Shown piece after piece: positions 62,543 through 64,000 of a DNA stretch of 64,000 nt. Numbering within the stretch: position 1 is the first letter of the stretch; each line of letters opens with the position of its first letter. The notes under the pieces were generated by a model. It had not been told where the DNA came from, did not search any database, and saw nothing but the letters and a program-made list of their open reading frames with translations. Where the stretch lies: contig OY969813.1 of the NCBI GenBank assembly GCA_963703355.1, forward strand, positions 1,364,001 through 1,428,000. Reading direction: 5' to 3'. A program made the position numbers and the translations under genes. Origin of the DNA: Puia sp963703355 (GTDB taxonomy: Bacteria; Bacteroidota; Bacteroidia; Chitinophagales; Chitinophagaceae).

Positions 62543-63377
62543 TAAACCCCCACTGCAGAAAAGTGGGAAACGCAAGTGCCCAGGTTTCGATGTCATGTTT
62601 ACCACCGGTAATTTCAAAATAGTAAATATCCGAGAGCAGATCATAACCCTTTGCAACCAGTGTTGCAATCAGGTCCCTGGTATCATCGATTGAATCAATA
62701 ATCCCATTGTTATTTCGATCTGCGGATTCATCTGCCGTTCCACATTCAAAGAAAAATTTCATACCTGGATTAAACTGACTTACACTAATCTGATTGTGCA
62801 TGATTCGATGCAGTTCGTCTTTATATGCCGGATCATCTTTATCGAGCGTGCGCCACCAGAGTGATCCTGAAAAAACGCCCGCAATATTAAATAAGGTTCC
62901 ATGTCTCCAGGTGATATCCAAAGCACTTAAACCGCCTAATGAAAATCCTGCAAATGCCCAAAGATCTTTCAGTTTACCGGGAAAGAGCAGATGTATTGCA
63001 GGCACCAATTCATCAGTTATAAATTTAAGATACCTGCCAGCAAGATTACCACGACCTTTATAGTCAGGTGTAACTGCTGTACCATATTCAAATTTTCGAA
63101 GAGGTCCGGCGTGAATACCGACACAAAGTATTGGCCGGATGAGTTGCTGACGATACATTCTACTCAAAATGGCCCCAAAGTCCATCGTTTGCAGATCCTG
63201 GCCATCATTGATAAGTAATACCTCAAAAGACTGGTCTACGCCGGACGGAGGAAGATAAAAATCAATACGTATAGATCTTTCCAGTATTTCGGAAGGAAAT
63301 GACAAAGTCTCCAATGTGCTTATTTCCGGGTGAACGGACTGCATATTTTCAAAAATAGGGAAGAATAGGGAGTTCAT
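62535..63377 (-). CDS. Alpha/beta-hydrolase (esterase D-like)
   Basis: 280 residues. Nucleophile elbow GFSLGG (Ser146), an Asp-rich insert DRNNNGIIDSIDD resembling a Ca2+-binding loop, and ITGGKHDIETW with the likely catalytic His. LLINDGQDLQTMDF near residue 55 is typical of the esterase D/Fes family that cleaves ester bonds of siderophores or sugars. The final codons (FKA, stop TAA) lie inside the heptamer array. Divergent from a second esterase 54 bp away. Confidence 0.9.
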   Translation of the reverse strand: MNSLFFPIFENMQSVHPEISTLETLSFPSEILERSIRIDFYLPPSGVDQSFEVLLINDGQDLQTMDFGAILSRMYRQQLIRPILCVGIHAGPLRKFEYGTAVTPDYKGRGNLAGRYLKFITDELVPAIHLLFPGKLKDLWAFAGFSLGGLSALDITWRHGTLFNIAGVFSGSLWWRTLDKDDPAYKDELHRIMHNQISVSQFNPGMKFFFECGTADESADRNNNGIIDSIDDTRDLIATLVAKGYDLLSDIYYFEITGGKHDIETWALAFPTFLQWGFKA

Positions 63378-63431
63378 TTGTTTTTATAGCATTTTAAAAA
63401 TAAATTTGGATGCCCACCAACACATTTACTC

Positions 63432-64000
63432 ATGAATATTAAGGAAGAATATCACAAATGGCATTCACCATCTCTGGATCGTGATATAGAAATGCTTGTT
63501 TTCGGTCATGGCGGGCAACCTGTTATTTTATTTCCTACATCCAAAGGCGCTTATTATCAAAATAAGGATCAGGGAATGATAGAAGCAGCGCACTGGTTTG
63601 TTGAAAATGGTAAAGTGAAAATATATTGTCCCGACAGTATCGACGCGGACAGCTGGTATAATAAATCCATCCCACCTTATCAACGGGCGTACAATCAGGA
63701 CCGTTACGATCAAATGATTTCAACAGAACTCGTTCCCTGGGCCCAACATGAAACCGGATATGAGAGAATGGCTTTTGCAGGCTGCAGCTTTGGCGGGTAT
63801 CATGCGGTGAACACGGCTTTCAGACATCCAAGTCAGGCGAGTTATTGCTTCTCCATGAGTGGTGCATTTGATATAAAACAATTTACGGACGGTTATTATG
63901 ATGATACCATATATTTCAACAATCCGGTAGATTTTATACCTGGCGATAACAATCCAAATCTTTGGAAAATGGGCATTGTATTGGGAACGAGTGAATATGA
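63432..64000 (+). CDS. Esterase family protein (Fes/esterase D-like), 3' end cut by window
   Basis: At least 189 residues, read directly from the ATG at 63432 to the window edge. HKWHSPSLDRDIEMLVFGHGG at the start, LFPTSKGAYYQNKDQGM and the elbow AGCSFGGYHA (Ser119) are typical of the small cytosolic esterase family of Bacteroidota. Its neighbour on the other strand is a related hydrolase, so the two may share a regulated divergent promoter. Product substrate unknown. Confidence 0.88.
   Translation, partial: MNIKEEYHKWHSPSLDRDIEMLVFGHGGQPVILFPTSKGAYYQNKDQGMIEAAHWFVENGKVKIYCPDSIDADSWYNKSIPPYQRAYNQDRYDQMISTELVPWAQHETGYERMAFAGCSFGGYHAVNTAFRHPSQASYCFSMSGAFDIKQFTDGYYDDTIYFNNPVDFIPGDNNPNLWKMGIVLGTSEY

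Overview
The window reads as a chromosomal segment of a Bacteroidota bacterium, most likely family Chitinophagaceae. This rests on family content and gene style, not on a search: GSCFA, DUF4294, DUF3810, DUF5686, DUF2130 and DUF6580 proteins, CarboxypepD_reg-like plus TonB receptors, a TM-LytTR regulator, a stand-alone GT5-like domain divergent from panC, and TAnnTTTG-type promoter -7 boxes. Composition is moderately AT-rich throughout. I saw no rRNA, tRNA, CRISPR array, prophage or transposase gene.

Layout. 1-7.2 kb: partial trhO, a penicillin-acylase-like Ntn hydrolase with a small membrane protein, a DUF5686 outer-membrane protein, and miaE. 7.2-14 kb (minus strand): GSCFA protein, HMG-CoA lyase, an HTH regulator, rlmB, a NUDIX hydrolase, metK and the GT5-like protein. 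14.1-16.9 kb (plus): panC, panD, a flippase-like membrane protein and a single-domain heptose-1-phosphate adenylyltransferase. 16.9-20.6 kb (minus): DUF4294, ccmF and ccmE. 20.8-29.6 kb (plus): ureohydrolase, a radical SAM protein, a TonB-like protein, glutaminyl cyclase, Kelch protein, LytTR regulator and a class C serine hydrolase. 29.6-33.3 kb (minus): lipoprotein, a 55-codon ORF, SMP-30 and a gamma-glutamyltransferase (GGT). 33.5-45.6 kb: DUF2130, Sfp-type PPTase, dcd, DUF3810 metalloprotease, acyl-CoA carboxylase, rnhA, manA, yraN, a membrane MutS-like ATPase, YkgJ and xerD. 45.6-50.1 kb (minus): PIG-L deacetylase, two tiny membrane proteins and a Na+/solute symporter, apparently one operon. 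50.3-64 kb: a second GGT, tamB, ribBA, a large TonB receptor with its lipoprotein, and two divergent esterases.

Functional links. panC and panD supply pantothenate for CoA, and the Sfp-type PPTase uses CoA. The carboxyltransferase and HMG-CoA lyase could both serve leucine catabolism. ccmE and ccmF serve cytochrome c maturation. TamB, the TonB-like protein and the TonB receptor serve outer-membrane biogenesis and transport.

The most unusual feature is a set of intergenic tandem arrays built from 7-bp or 8-bp words. Each locus uses its own word family (GTGAGAGT, ATGGGAGT, GGGTTAT, GCTTTAA/GCGTAAG, GTTGACC/GTTGGCA, GCTGAAC). Most begin within about 30 bp of a stop codon, several form near-perfect inverted repeats between convergent genes, and some extend into genes. 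They supply stop codons, encode a heptad-periodic C-terminus of the symporter, and sit in frame inside one GGT. Several starts were moved from the longest ORF to a better-supported codon, and genes too short or too unusual for simple ORF calling were added: trhO, two small membrane proteins, the TAATG-coupled 55-codon ORF, a CTG start for tamB, and the terminal esterase.
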